NCBI RefSeq assembly: GCF_000374865.1
Contig: NZ_KB895456.1
Coordinates: 124,001-188,000, forward strand
Direction of reading: 5' to 3'
DNA length: 64,000 nt
Origin: Arthrobacter sp. 135MFCol5.1
GTDB taxonomy: Bacteria; Actinomycetota; Actinomycetes; Actinomycetales; Micrococcaceae
Both the position numbers and the translations under genes were made by a program. Shown here one piece after another: positions 17,816 through 26,515 of the stretch. The stretch's first letter is position 1, and every line of letters starts with the position of its first letter. The notes below the pieces were generated by a model. The model was not told where the DNA came from, did no database searches, and saw only the letters and a program-made list of their open reading frames with translations.

Positions 17816-20563
17816 TTAGCCCCCGGAGCGCCGCATCGTTCCCTGTTCTGGCGAGGCGGATCGGATCCGCTCCGTCCGCCGCTTCCCGGGACGCCGGAGT
17901 CCCCCGGGACTCGGAGTGAAGGGGGGCATTTTGACGGGGATGCTGAAGCGGAAGGCGCGGCGGGCGATGTGGTGGGTGTCCGCCCGGCGCCGGACCGGGA
18001 CAGTTGGCACCTGCTGGGCGGCGCGGGCGAAGAACCACGCCTTGGCGATCTCCACCAGCACCAGGTACAGCACGATCATGCCCAGCAGTGCAAGGAAGAA
18101 CGGGACGGGAAGGGGATCGAACCCGAGCACGCCCTGCAGCGGCGAGAGGGGCAGGAGGATGCCCAACGCCACCACGCCCAGGGACGCCGTGATCAGCCCG
18201 GCGGACGGCCGGCTCCGCACGAACGGCACGCGCCGGGTGCGGATGGCGAAGATGATCAGTGTCTGGGTGGCGATGGACTCGATGAACCAGCCGGCCCGGA
18301 ACTCCCCCGGTACGGCATCGAACACGAACAGCATCAGGGCAAACGTGGCGAAGTCGAACAGCGAACTGATGGGCCCGAAGAGGAACATGAACCGGCGGAT
18401 GAAGGCGATGTTCCAGTGCGAGGGGGCGCGGAGCTGTTCTTTGTCCACGCGGTCGCCCGGGATGGCCAGCTGGCCGCTGTCATACAGCAGGTTGTTGAGC
18501 AGGATCTGGCCGGGGAGCATGGGCAGGAAGCTCAGCACCACGGACGCGACGGCGGCGCTGAACATGTTGCCGAAGTTGCTGGAGGTGCCCATCAGGACGT
18601 ACTTGATGGTGTTCGCGAAGATCCGCCGTCCCTCCATCACCCCTTCGGCCAGGACGCCGAGGTCCTTGTCCAGGAGGACGACGTCGGCCGCGTCCTTGGC
18701 GACGTCCGTGGCACTGTCCACGGAGATGCCGATGTCCGCCTTGTGCAGGGCGAGGGCGTCGTTGACGCCGTCGCCCATGAACCCGACGGAGCCGCCGCTT
18801 TGGCGCAGCAAGGCGATGATGCGGGCTTTTTGTTCGGGCGATACCCGGGCGAAGATGGTGGCCGTCCGGGCGGAGGCGGCAAGGTCGGCGTCGGACAGGG
18901 CGTCGATATCCGCCCCGGTGAGTGTGCCACCCGAGATGACGTCCAAGTCGGCGCAGACTTTCTCGGCCACCTTGGCGTTGTCACCCGTGGCGATCTTGAC
19001 CGAGATGCCCAGTTCCTCCAGCCGGTCCAGCGATTGCCGGGCATTGGCCTTGGGCCGGTCCAGGAATACCAGGAAACCCGCCAGGGTGAGGCCGCGTTCA
19101 TCGGCCGCGGTGAGCGTGCCCGGTCCGTCGGCCGGGCGGGTGGCGACGGCCACCACCCTGGATCCGGCGTCGAACTGTTCATCCAGCAGGGCCTGCACGG
19201 CCGGCGCGACCGGGCCGCACAGGGCGAGGACGTCCTCGGGGGCGCCCTTGGTGACCAGTTGCGGCGGCCCGCCGGCTTCCCGCACCAGCACGGTGGTGCG
19301 GCGGCGCTGGTGGTCGAAGCCGATCATGTCCAGCCGCTCGTAACGGCCGGGGTCGAACCCGGAGGCGCCCGGGCTGTCCCAGAGGGCGGCGTCCAGCGGG
19401 TTTTGCCCGGCGGAGGTGAGCTTCGCCTCGGTGTAGTCCGCCTCGGTGGCTAGCAGGCCCAGGGTGAGCAGGGCGTCGCCGGGCAGCTCCGCCTTGGCCG
19501 GGAGGGCAGCGGTGAAGCTGATTTTCCCTTCGGTGAGGGTGCCGGTTTTGTCCGTGACCAGGATGTCCATGTCCCCGAGGTCCTCGATGCACACCAGCCG
19601 CTTGACCAGGACCTTCCGCTTCGCGAGCTGGCGGGTGCCGGTGGCCAGGGAGGTGCTGACGACGGCGGGGAGCAGCTGCGGAGTGATGCCCACCGCGATG
19701 GCCAGGGAGAACAGCAGCGATTCGATCAGCGGCCGCTGCAGCAGCAGGTTGGCGATGAAGATGAGCGTGGTGAGTCCGATGGCCACCTGGAGCAGCAGGA
19801 AGGAGAACCGTTTGAGGCCCAGCTGGAATTCAGTTTGCGGCTGCCGTTCGCCCAGGCCCAGGGCGATCCGGCCGAATTCGGCCCGGCCGCCGGTGGCCAC
19901 CACCACGCCGGTGCAGTTGCCGGACTGGATGACGGTGCCCATGAACGCGCAGGAAGAGAGGTCCGCCAGCGCCGCGCCGGCCTGCACGGCGGCGGGGTCC
20001 TTGGCGGCGGGCAGGGACTCCCCCGTCAGGATGCTTTCGTCGCAGAGGAGGTTGCCGGTGGCCAGGAGGCGGATGTCCGCCGGGATGATGGCACCCAGGG
20101 AGAGATGGACGACGTCGCCGGGCACCAGCGCGGTGACGTCCACTTCCGTGGTGGCTCCGTCGCGGAGCACCACGGCACGGTGGGTGACGCGGTCGTGCAG
20201 GGCCTCGGACGCGCGCTCGGCCCGGAACTCGTTGGTGAATCCGAGTCCCACGCTGACCAGGAGGATCACGCCGATGACGATCGAGTTGGTGGCGTCCCCC
20301 AGGAAGAGGGACAGCCCGGCGGTGATGAGCAGCAGGATCAGGATGGGGCTGGCGAACTGGCGGCCCAGCACGGCCCACCCGTTGGCCCGGTGGGTGCGGA
20401 CGGCGTTGGGCCCGATCTCCGCCAGGCGCCGTTCCGCTTCCTCGCCGGTGAGCCCACCCGGACCGGATCCCAGCCGTGCGAGTGCCTGGTCCGTCGTCAG
20501 GCCCGCTGCCTCGGTAATGGGCAGCAGGAGGGATGTCCGCTCCTGCACGTTCAGCTCTGGCAT
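17816..20563 (-). CDS. mgtA: Magnesium-translocating P-type ATPase MgtA
   Basis: 915 residues. P-type ATPase marks: TGES phosphatase loop at about 180-183, catalytic D338 in DKTGTLTEG, KGAPEDV nucleotide-binding loop, and GDGVNDALAL hinge. The P-IIIB (MgtA/MgtB) identity rests on the membrane segments (AVGITPQLLPAVVSTSLATG; LLNNLLYDSGQLAIPGD). It imports Mg2+ into the cytoplasm. Start ATG 20563 is chosen because the N-terminal cation-ATPase domain begins soon after; the frame is open 72 bp further up. The C-terminus has an unusual basic extension of about 60 residues after the last helix. No MgtC or sensor gene is adjacent. Confidence 0.93.
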   Translation of the reverse strand: MPELNVQERTSLLLPITEAAGLTTDQALARLGSGPGGLTGEEAERRLAEIGPNAVRTHRANGWAVLGRQFASPILILLLITAGLSLFLGDATNSIVIGVILLVSVGLGFTNEFRAERASEALHDRVTHRAVVLRDGATTEVDVTALVPGDVVHLSLGAIIPADIRLLATGNLLCDESILTGESLPAAKDPAAVQAGAALADLSSCAFMGTVIQSGNCTGVVVATGGRAEFGRIALGLGERQPQTEFQLGLKRFSFLLLQVAIGLTTLIFIANLLLQRPLIESLLFSLAIAVGITPQLLPAVVSTSLATGTRQLAKRKVLVKRLVCIEDLGDMDILVTDKTGTLTEGKISFTAALPAKAELPGDALLTLGLLATEADYTEAKLTSAGQNPLDAALWDSPGASGFDPGRYERLDMIGFDHQRRRTTVLVREAGGPPQLVTKGAPEDVLALCGPVAPAVQALLDEQFDAGSRVVAVATRPADGPGTLTAADERGLTLAGFLVFLDRPKANARQSLDRLEELGISVKIATGDNAKVAEKVCADLDVISGGTLTGADIDALSDADLAASARTATIFARVSPEQKARIIALLRQSGGSVGFMGDGVNDALALHKADIGISVDSATDVAKDAADVVLLDKDLGVLAEGVMEGRRIFANTIKYVLMGTSSNFGNMFSAAVASVVLSFLPMLPGQILLNNLLYDSGQLAIPGDRVDKEQLRAPSHWNIAFIRRFMFLFGPISSLFDFATFALMLFVFDAVPGEFRAGWFIESIATQTLIIFAIRTRRVPFVRSRPSAGLITASLGVVALGILLPLSPLQGVLGFDPLPVPFFLALLGMIVLYLVLVEIAKAWFFARAAQQVPTVPVRRRADTHHIARRAFRFSIPVKMPPFTPSPGGLRRPGKRRTERIRSASPEQGTMRRSGG

Positions 20564-20672
20564 CTGGGTCCGTTCGCACACTTGAGTAGTGGATGGATCC
20601 AAGAGTACGACGCCGGGCCGACAGTGGCGCTGCACGTGCTCCTATGCCTTTAAGCGGTCGGGACTGACGGCG

Positions 20673-21380
20673 CTACTTTAGGCTGAGGACCTCATCGATG
20701 GGGCGGCCGTTGACGAACACTTGCGCGCTGGTGGCACCGGAGGCGGCCATGGCGGTGTACTCCAGTTGGGCCTTCGCCCGCGGGATGTCGCACACGCCGC
20801 CCAGCATGAACTGCCCGGTCAGCCAGATGGTGATGGTGCTGCCGTCCAGCTCACCGGCCACGTACGTCAGGTTCGACTGGTACAGCGCGTTGATCAGTCC
20901 GGACAGGCCCACGTCCCGGCTCTTGTTCGCGAGCAGGGTCCCAACGCTGGGGCCCACCTGGTCCGTGAAGCGGACCGGCCCGGTGGTGGTGGCCACCAGG
21001 CTGTCGCCGCAGCCGATCTTGGGACCGGACACACCGTTGTCATCGACGGCCACGTAGTAGATGGTCAGCGGGCCCACCTGCTCCGGGAGGCCGGTTGGGC
21101 TGGGTTCCTGCGTAGCCGTCGGGCTGGCAGGGGCCGACGAGGGCGGCGCGGCGGCGGTGGTGCCCGGCGCGGCTGCCGTCGTGGCGGGCGTTGTGGTGGC
21201 GGCTGTGGAGGTTGGCGCGGCGGAAGGGCTTGCCGTGGCACTCGGGGTGGGGGCCGTCGTCGTACTTGGTGCCGCGGAACTGGTGCTGGGGGACGGGGCC
21301 GGCGGGCCAAAGCACCCTGTCAGCATGATCGTGGCGCTAAGCCCCAAAACACTGAGAACCGAAAGCCCGGCCTTGGCCAT
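20673..21380 (-). CDS. GerMN-domain lipoprotein
   Basis: 235 residues, ATG with AGGGGGC upstream. Lipobox LTGC at about residues 18-21. A long Ser/Thr/Ala/Pro-rich linker (about 25-90) probably spans the cell wall. The C-terminal GerMN (sporulation/spore germination) domain has ITIYYVAVDDNG, TVGTLLANKSRD and IWLTGQFMLGGVCDIPRAKAQLEYTA. In non-sporulating actinobacteria this domain occurs in surface lipoproteins of unknown function, such as LpqB partners of MtrAB. The neighbour mgtA is downstream, with no clear functional tie. Confidence 0.84.
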   Translation of the reverse strand: MAKAGLSVLSVLGLSATIMLTGCFGPPAPSPSTSSAAPSTTTAPTPSATASPSAAPTSTAATTTPATTAAAPGTTAAAPPSSAPASPTATQEPSPTGLPEQVGPLTIYYVAVDDNGVSGPKIGCGDSLVATTTGPVRFTDQVGPSVGTLLANKSRDVGLSGLINALYQSNLTYVAGELDGSTITIWLTGQFMLGGVCDIPRAKAQLEYTAMAASGATSAQVFVNGRPIDEVLSLK

Positions 21381-21582
21381 GATGCCCCCTACTAACGCGG
21401 TTCCCGCAGTCGCAGGATCCACTGTTGACGGTACTCCAGGGGGTTACTCCAGAACAGGGACTAAAGTCCGGCGGCTCCTTCCGAGATCCTCCCGAACTAG
21501 CTGTCATTTCTTGTCATGCCGTTAACCAGCCATTCATATACTCCTAAAATCCTGTACAAGGGCTGGAAATACGGTGGGAGCC

Positions 21583-23172
21583 ATGGACACCATTTCCCGC
21601 AGATCCCTTATCTCCGCCGGCCTCGGGGCCGGCCTGGTCGCCGCATTGCCGGGTGCCGCCGTCGCCGTTTCCACCGCGGACGACGCCGGACTCCGCACCG
21701 ATCCCTTCATGCTCGGCATCGCGTCGGGCGAGCCCTGGCCGGACGGCTTCGTCCTGTGGACCCGGCTGGCCGTCAACCCGGTAGCGGAGGACGGGCTGGG
21801 CGGCATGCCGTCCCGGCCGGTGGCCGTGCAATGGGAAGTTGCCGAGGACGCAGGCATGCGCAGCGTGGTGGCCCGCGGCGTGGAGCAGGCCAGGATCGAG
21901 ACCGCACACTCGGTGCACGTGGAGTTGCGGGGCCTGAAGCCGGGCCGCGAATACTTCTACCGGTTCCGCACCGGCAAGCACGTCAGCCCGGTGGGACGGA
22001 CCCTCACCAGCCCCGCCCTGCACGAGACCCCCGCGGCGCTGGCCATGGCGTTCGCCAGCTGCGCGCAGTACGAGCACGGCTACTTCACCGCGTACCGGCG
22101 CCTGGCGGAGGACCACCCGGACCTGGTGCTGCACCTGGGCGACTACCTGTACGAGTACAAAAAGGACAGCTACGTGATCGGCGGCGGCAACCCGCGCGAC
22201 CACGAGGGCCCGGAGACGGTCTCGCTGGCAAGCTACCGCCAGCGGCACGCGCAGTACAAGGCCGACGGCGACCTCCAGGCTGCGCATGCCGCCGCGCCGT
22301 GGCTGGTGGTCTGGGATGACCACGAGGTGGACAACAACTGGGCGGACGACGTTCCGGAGAACAAGGACGCCGGCCAGCTCAATGACAGCGTGGAGCATTT
22401 CCGCCAGCGCCGGGCCGCCGCGTTCCAGGCGTACTACGAGAACATGCCGCTGCGCCCGTCCTCGCTGCCGGCCGGACCGGATATGAAGATCTACCGCAGG
22501 GTCCAGTGGGGCCAGCTCGCCAACTTCCACATGATGGACACCAGGCAGTACCGGGACGACCAGCTGGCAGGCGACGGCTGGCAGAAGAATGTGGCCGAAC
22601 GGCTTGCCGAGGACCGGACCATCACCGGCGCCGAGCAGGAAAAGTGGCTGCTGGACGGGTTCCGCAGCTCCACCCAGCGCTGGGACATCCTGGGCCAGCA
22701 GGTCTTCTTCGCGGAGCGCGACCGGAACAAGGCCCCGGACATCGACGACGTTTCCATGGACGGCTGGGACGGGTACGCCGCCTCCCGCCGCCGCATCACC
22801 CAGGGGTGGGTGGACGCGAACGTCCGCAACGCCGTGGTGCTGACGGGCGATGTGCACCGCAACTGGGCCAACGACGTCAAAGTGGACTACAAGGACCCCG
22901 CCTCCCCCGTGGTGGGCTCGGAACTGGTGTGCACCTCGATCACCTCCACCGGTGACGGCACCGGCTCCACCACGGATGCCACCATGGCCTGGAACCCGCA
23001 CCTGAAGTTCTACAACGACAACCGCGGCTACGTGGCCACCCGCATCACCAGGGACGCGATCACCGCGGACTTCCGGGTGTTGGACCACGTGACCACGCCC
23101 GGCGCACCGGTGTCCACGAAAGCCTCCTTCGAAATCCGCGACGGCGTTCCCGGGTTGCAGGCGCGGGCCTGA
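21583..23172 (+). CDS. phoD: Alkaline phosphatase D (PhoD), Tat-exported
   Basis: 529 residues. Tat signal SRRSLISAGLGAGLVAALPG at residues 5-24. PhoD-like N-terminal domain, then the metallophosphatase core: ASCAQYEHGYFTAYRRL, HLGDYLYEY, WDDHEVDNNWADD and TGDVHRNW. PhoD uses Ca2+/Fe3+ to hydrolyse phosphodiesters and monoesters outside the cell, typically under phosphate limitation. The ATG at 21583 has GGTGGGAG upstream; a GTG 9 bp earlier is less likely. Upstream GTTAACC followed 11 bp later by ATTCATA at 21521-21538 vaguely resembles a PHO box. Confidence 0.92.
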   Translation: MDTISRRSLISAGLGAGLVAALPGAAVAVSTADDAGLRTDPFMLGIASGEPWPDGFVLWTRLAVNPVAEDGLGGMPSRPVAVQWEVAEDAGMRSVVARGVEQARIETAHSVHVELRGLKPGREYFYRFRTGKHVSPVGRTLTSPALHETPAALAMAFASCAQYEHGYFTAYRRLAEDHPDLVLHLGDYLYEYKKDSYVIGGGNPRDHEGPETVSLASYRQRHAQYKADGDLQAAHAAAPWLVVWDDHEVDNNWADDVPENKDAGQLNDSVEHFRQRRAAAFQAYYENMPLRPSSLPAGPDMKIYRRVQWGQLANFHMMDTRQYRDDQLAGDGWQKNVAERLAEDRTITGAEQEKWLLDGFRSSTQRWDILGQQVFFAERDRNKAPDIDDVSMDGWDGYAASRRRITQGWVDANVRNAVVLTGDVHRNWANDVKVDYKDPASPVVGSELVCTSITSTGDGTGSTTDATMAWNPHLKFYNDNRGYVATRITRDAITADFRVLDHVTTPGAPVSTKASFEIRDGVPGLQARA

Positions 23173-23300
23173 CGGGTCCCAAATTACGCCGCCGCCGCCC
23201 GGAAGCCCGTTGCGGTGCGCATTGTGTGCGCCGGGGCGCGGGGCTACGATGCTCGCGGGGAGAGGTCCTTAGTCTCGCGAGACTGGAAAGGGCCACGCAC

Positions 23301-24026
23301 ATGACCGACTTCTTCACCATGCAGCCCGGCGAGACCGCAGCTCCGCTGCCGCCCGGACCGGTGCTGTGCACCGGGACGGCCGCCATGCGCCGCATCCACC
23401 GCTTCTTCCTCTGGGCCTACGGCGAGGCACCGGGACTGGTGCGCTCCGCCGCCCCCGGCGACACTGCCCGGGCATCCTACGTGGGCGAAGTGCTGGGCAA
23501 CTTCGACAAGGTACTGCATATCCACCACGAAGGCGAAGACCTCCTGATGTACCCGCAACTGAAGGAGCGGGCACCGGCATGCGCACTTCATGTGGGGCAG
23601 ATGCTCGAGCAGCACAGGCAGGTCACGCAGAGGCTGCAGGCCATAGAGCCGGTCCGGCTGCGCTGGATGCAGACGGCGGATGAGGAGTCCGGCGCGGAAC
23701 TCGCGGCCCGCTATGAAGACCTGTCCGGAGTCCTCAATGTCCATCTGCGCCGCGAGGTCACGGAGATGATGCCTGTTGCGGACAGGGTGATGACAGAGAA
23801 GGAAGCTGCCGCGGTCGGCCAGCACGGGATCCAGGAACTCGACAAGAAATTCCTGGTGGGGTACCTCGGCATGGTGCTTGCGACGAATCCGCGGGAAGAC
23901 CAGGTTGAACTGTTCAAGGAAATCCCCGCACCCGTCCGGCTTGCCTACAAGCTGGTTGGGCGGCGGATGTACCGGAAACAGTATGCCGCGCTGTTTCCGG
24001 GACGGCCCATTCCCCCAACGCTCTAG
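23301..24026 (+). CDS. Hemerythrin HHE-domain protein
   Basis: 241 residues, ATG with GGAAAGGG upstream. Residues 25-165 form a four-helix hemerythrin/HHE domain with metal-ligand patterns IHRFF, HIHHEGEDLLMYP, MLEQHRQV and LNVHLRREVTEMMP. The C-terminal 70 residues (FLVGYLGMVLATNP, MYRKQYAALFPGRP) recur in actinobacterial hemerythrin proteins. A di-iron site probably binds O2 or NO, or senses oxidation. Cytoplasmic. A strong terminator lies 16 bp beyond the stop. Confidence 0.86.
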   Translation: MTDFFTMQPGETAAPLPPGPVLCTGTAAMRRIHRFFLWAYGEAPGLVRSAAPGDTARASYVGEVLGNFDKVLHIHHEGEDLLMYPQLKERAPACALHVGQMLEQHRQVTQRLQAIEPVRLRWMQTADEESGAELAARYEDLSGVLNVHLRREVTEMMPVADRVMTEKEAAAVGQHGIQELDKKFLVGYLGMVLATNPREDQVELFKEIPAPVRLAYKLVGRRMYRKQYAALFPGRPIPPTL

Positions 24027-24041
24027 GCCTCTTGGCCGGGT

Positions 24042-24085
24042 ACGACGGCGGGCGGCCGGCGTGGGTGCCGGCCGCCCGCCGTCGT
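24042..24085. terminator. Bidirectional 19-bp-stem terminator
   Basis: The arm ACGACGGCGGGCGGCCGGC (24042-24060), loop GTGGGT, and an exact 19-bp complement lie between two convergent genes (hemerythrin protein and lipase). A short T-rich tract (TTATT) follows on the plus strand. Confidence 0.85.
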
Positions 24086-24119
24086 TATTGCTGTCAGGGG
24101 TTAGGCGTTGCTTCAGGGG

Positions 24120-24962
24120 CTAGAGGCAGACGGGCTGGAACGCCGGGTCCGCCGGGCCGGACGGCTGGCCCAGGGCGTTGCCCACGAGCTGGTGAACCAC
24201 GGGATCATTGGGCGTTTGATCGTGTTCGAAGACGTCCGCCGGGCACTTGTTCTGGATGGTGATGTTGGTGACCTGCCGCGCACTCCCATTCAGGAATTGG
24301 CTGTTGTACGGGATGACCACCTCGTCGTGGGTGGTGGAGATGACCGTGTAGGCGGGACCGGCCACGGTGTCGCCGACGGAGTTGAGTTCCTGCATGAACG
24401 GCGAGCCTGCCTGCTGGTCGGCGCAGGCGGCGCAGCCGGCGGCCGTGTAGTCGGGAGTGGGAACCAGGTCCGGCGGCGGCAGGATCACGCCTTTGGTGCC
24501 GTGGTTGGACGGGGCGATGCCGACGAGCTGGTGGACGTACTTGGCGCCGCCGAGGAACCCCATGTAGTAACGGGGCATCATGCCGCCCTGGCTGTGGCCC
24601 ACCAGGTCCACCTGCTTGGCGCCGGTGGCGGAGCGGACAGAGTCCACGAACGGGGCGAGTTCCTTGGCGGAATCCTTGACCGGAGCGGTGGCGTAAACAC
24701 CGTTGGTGGCGCCGTAGTTGAGGGCGAAGACGCAGTAGCCCTGGCTCTTGAGGTAGGGCGACATGGTGGACCAGTTCTTCTCCATGCTCTCGAACGTGCC
24801 GGGAACAAGGATGACCGGATAGGGATGCTCTGCAGATGGCTTGCAGGTCCAGTCGTTGGCGCCCGGCGGGGAGACATCAACGGCCTGGGCAGGGACTGCC
24901 ACCAGGGAGGACGCAAGGACAGCGGCTGCTGCAACGGACAGGGCCCGGGTTAGGAGTGACAT
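24120..24962 (-). CDS. Secreted triacylglycerol lipase/esterase (alpha/beta hydrolase)
   Basis: 280 residues with a Sec signal (VLASSLVAVPAQA). Lipase class 2/EstA-like: oxyanion segment VILVPGTFESMEKNW, nucleophile S124 in GHSQGG, then a Cys pair in GCAACADQ and the catalytic His in TTHDEVVIP. Two further cysteines close the C-terminus (NKCPADV, PVCL). The family hydrolyses fatty-acid esters outside the cell. It is monocistronic between the terminator at 24042 and its own promoter region. Confidence 0.9.
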   Translation of the reverse strand: MSLLTRALSVAAAAVLASSLVAVPAQAVDVSPPGANDWTCKPSAEHPYPVILVPGTFESMEKNWSTMSPYLKSQGYCVFALNYGATNGVYATAPVKDSAKELAPFVDSVRSATGAKQVDLVGHSQGGMMPRYYMGFLGGAKYVHQLVGIAPSNHGTKGVILPPPDLVPTPDYTAAGCAACADQQAGSPFMQELNSVGDTVAGPAYTVISTTHDEVVIPYNSQFLNGSARQVTNITIQNKCPADVFEHDQTPNDPVVHQLVGNALGQPSGPADPAFQPVCL

Positions 24963-25381
24963 GGAAACCTCTTTGTTCGTCAGTCTGCGGGGCGCCGGGC
25001 CTCATGGTTTTGGGGATCCATGAGGCCAGGCCGAGGTTTTCCATGCTTGCAGCGATGCCTTCCCTGCGCAGCGGAACTGCACGGACGTGCGGCCAAAATC
25101 CCGTTCCTGCAGCGCGGCCATGTACACCTGATGTGACCCACGGCACAGGTATTGTTACTGGTGAGTAGCCATTTTTGGTCTTATCGCGGCGTGGACGGGC
25201 TCCCAGCGGCGTTTGCACAAATGTGCAGTATTGCGGCTCGCGCCGAGATCGCCGGAGCGGTGTCCGGGTCGCCGGAGCGGTGCGAACTCGCCGGAACGTT
25301 CCGGCGGGCTCGCACCGCTCCGGCGATCTCGAGGGCTGGCGGATTCAGGGCGGCCGGGATCCAGGCGGGGCGTAGACAGCG
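24963..25381. other. Intergenic region with a large GC palindrome
   Basis: About 420 bp between the lipase start and the AAA ATPase stop. The lipase promoter should lie at the left end; no ORF with coding character is seen. At 25244-25330 there is a nested palindrome: an 18-bp perfect core CGCCGGAACGTTCCGGCG (25289-25306) flanked by GCCGGAGCGGTGCGA and its complement. The unit GCCGGAGCGGTG occurs twice on the left, at 25251 and 25271. It can act as terminator for the leftward AAA gene (stop 25382). A TGCACA-AA-TGTGCA inverted repeat lies at 25214-25227. Confidence 0.6.
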
Positions 25382-26419
25382 TCAGGCCAGCAGCCAGCGC
25401 TTCCAGCGAGGCTGCTCGGGTGGCGGCGTCGGTTCCGGTTCCGGCTCCTCGCCCAACGCCATCGCGGCCTGGACGAGGTCGTCAGCGGTGAGCGTCATGA
25501 CGGCCTCCCGGTCGAGCGCGTCGAGGCTTTGGTCCTTGTCGAGGGAGAGCCGCAGCGCCTGCCTGTTGAGCGCTTGCTCGAACAGCGTGCGGGCGAACCG
25601 TGCGTTGCCGGAGTCTTCGCCGGCGTGGAGCCCGGTGAAGATGCGGCGCAGCATCTGGTCCGCGTCCGGCTCCAGGATGTACTCGTGCTGGGCCAGCATC
25701 TGGCTGAAGATGGCCAGGAGCGCGTCCACGGAGTAGTCCGGGAACGTGATCTCGCGGGCGAACCGGGAGCGGAGTCCGGGGTTGGAGAGCAGGAAAGCCT
25801 CCATCAGCCGCGGGTACCCGGCCACGATCACCACCAGGCGGTGGCGGTGGTCCTCCATGCGTTTGAGCAGGACCTCGATGGCTTCCGGGCCGAAGTCCAT
25901 CCGGCCGTCCTCCGGGGCCAGCGCATAGGCCTCGTCGATGAACAGGACGCCGTCCAGTGCGCGCCGGATCACCCGGTCCGTCTTGATCGCGGTCTGGCCG
26001 ACGTATTGCCCCACCAGGCCCGAACGGTCCACCTCGACCAGGTGGCCCTTCTGCAGCAGGCCCACCGCCCGGTACATCTCGGCCAGGAGCCGCGCCACGG
26101 TGGTTTTGCCCGTACCGGGGTTTCCGAGGAACACCAGGTGCTGTGAGGTGGCCACTTCCGGCAGGCCGTGCGCCTTGCGGCGCGCCTGGACCTGGAGCAG
26201 TGCGACCAGGGCACGCACCTGTTCCTTGACGGTTTCCAGTCCCACCAGCGCATCGAGCTCGGCTTGCAGCTCGGACAGCGGCCGCGCCGGCCCGGGCCTG
26301 GCACCCATGAGGTCGCCGACGAGGTCGTCGACGCGTTCCGAACCGGGCAGCTTGAGTTGATCGGCGAGGTGGCCGATGGTTTCACGCAGGTCATCGAGCG
26401 GGTTGCGGCTGAGAGCCAT
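25382..26419 (-). CDS. CbxX/CfxQ-type AAA+ ATPase
   Basis: 345 residues, ATG with GGAGGC upstream. AAA+ core: [18 protein letters not shown] start, Walker [10 protein letters not shown] (K105), Walker [11 protein letters not shown], sensor GYPRLM, and the arginine finger region [17 protein letters not shown]. This is the SpoVK/CbbX family. CbbX remodels RuBisCO in autotrophs, but no RuBisCO gene is nearby. In actinobacteria similar proteins (EccA) serve type VII secretion, also without neighbours here. So this is an orphan remodelling ATPase of unknown client. The C-terminal tail is Pro/Glu-rich, then WKRW. Confidence 0.86.
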   Translation of the reverse strand: MALSRNPLDDLRETIGHLADQLKLPGSERVDDLVGDLMGARPGPARPLSELQAELDALVGLETVKEQVRALVALLQVQARRKAHGLPEVATSQHLVFLGNPGTGKTTVARLLAEMYRAVGLLQKGHLVEVDRSGLVGQYVGQTAIKTDRVIRRALDGVLFIDEAYALAPEDGRMDFGPEAIEVLLKRMEDHRHRLVVIVAGYPRLMEAFLLSNPGLRSRFAREITFPDYSVDALLAIFSQMLAQHEYILEPDADQMLRRIFTGLHAGEDSGNARFARTLFEQALNRQALRLSLDKDQSLDALDREAVMTLTADDLVQAAMALGEEPEPEPTPPPEQPRWKRWLLA

Positions 26420-26515
26420 GCCTCCACTGTAGACCTCGATTCGCCACCAGGGCGGATGGGTCATGGGTGCGCTGGAGGATGGGGAGCACGCGCGGGGTTC
26501 TGTCTGGCGGACAGA

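Noticed and set aside
17783..19453. 556-codon plus-strand open frame
   Set aside because: Antisense to mgtA; composition is low-complexity Gly/Asp/Gln/Glu and no homology block is seen, while mgtA on the other strand has all P-type ATPase motifs.
20564..20672. Mg2+-sensing leader (M-box) before mgtA
   Set aside because: The gap to the upstream gene is only about 110 bp and shows no M-box-like conserved core.
25382..26419. RuBisCO activase CbbX
   Set aside because: Sequence is CbxX-type, but no RuBisCO or Calvin-cycle gene occurs in the window, so that specific role was not assigned.
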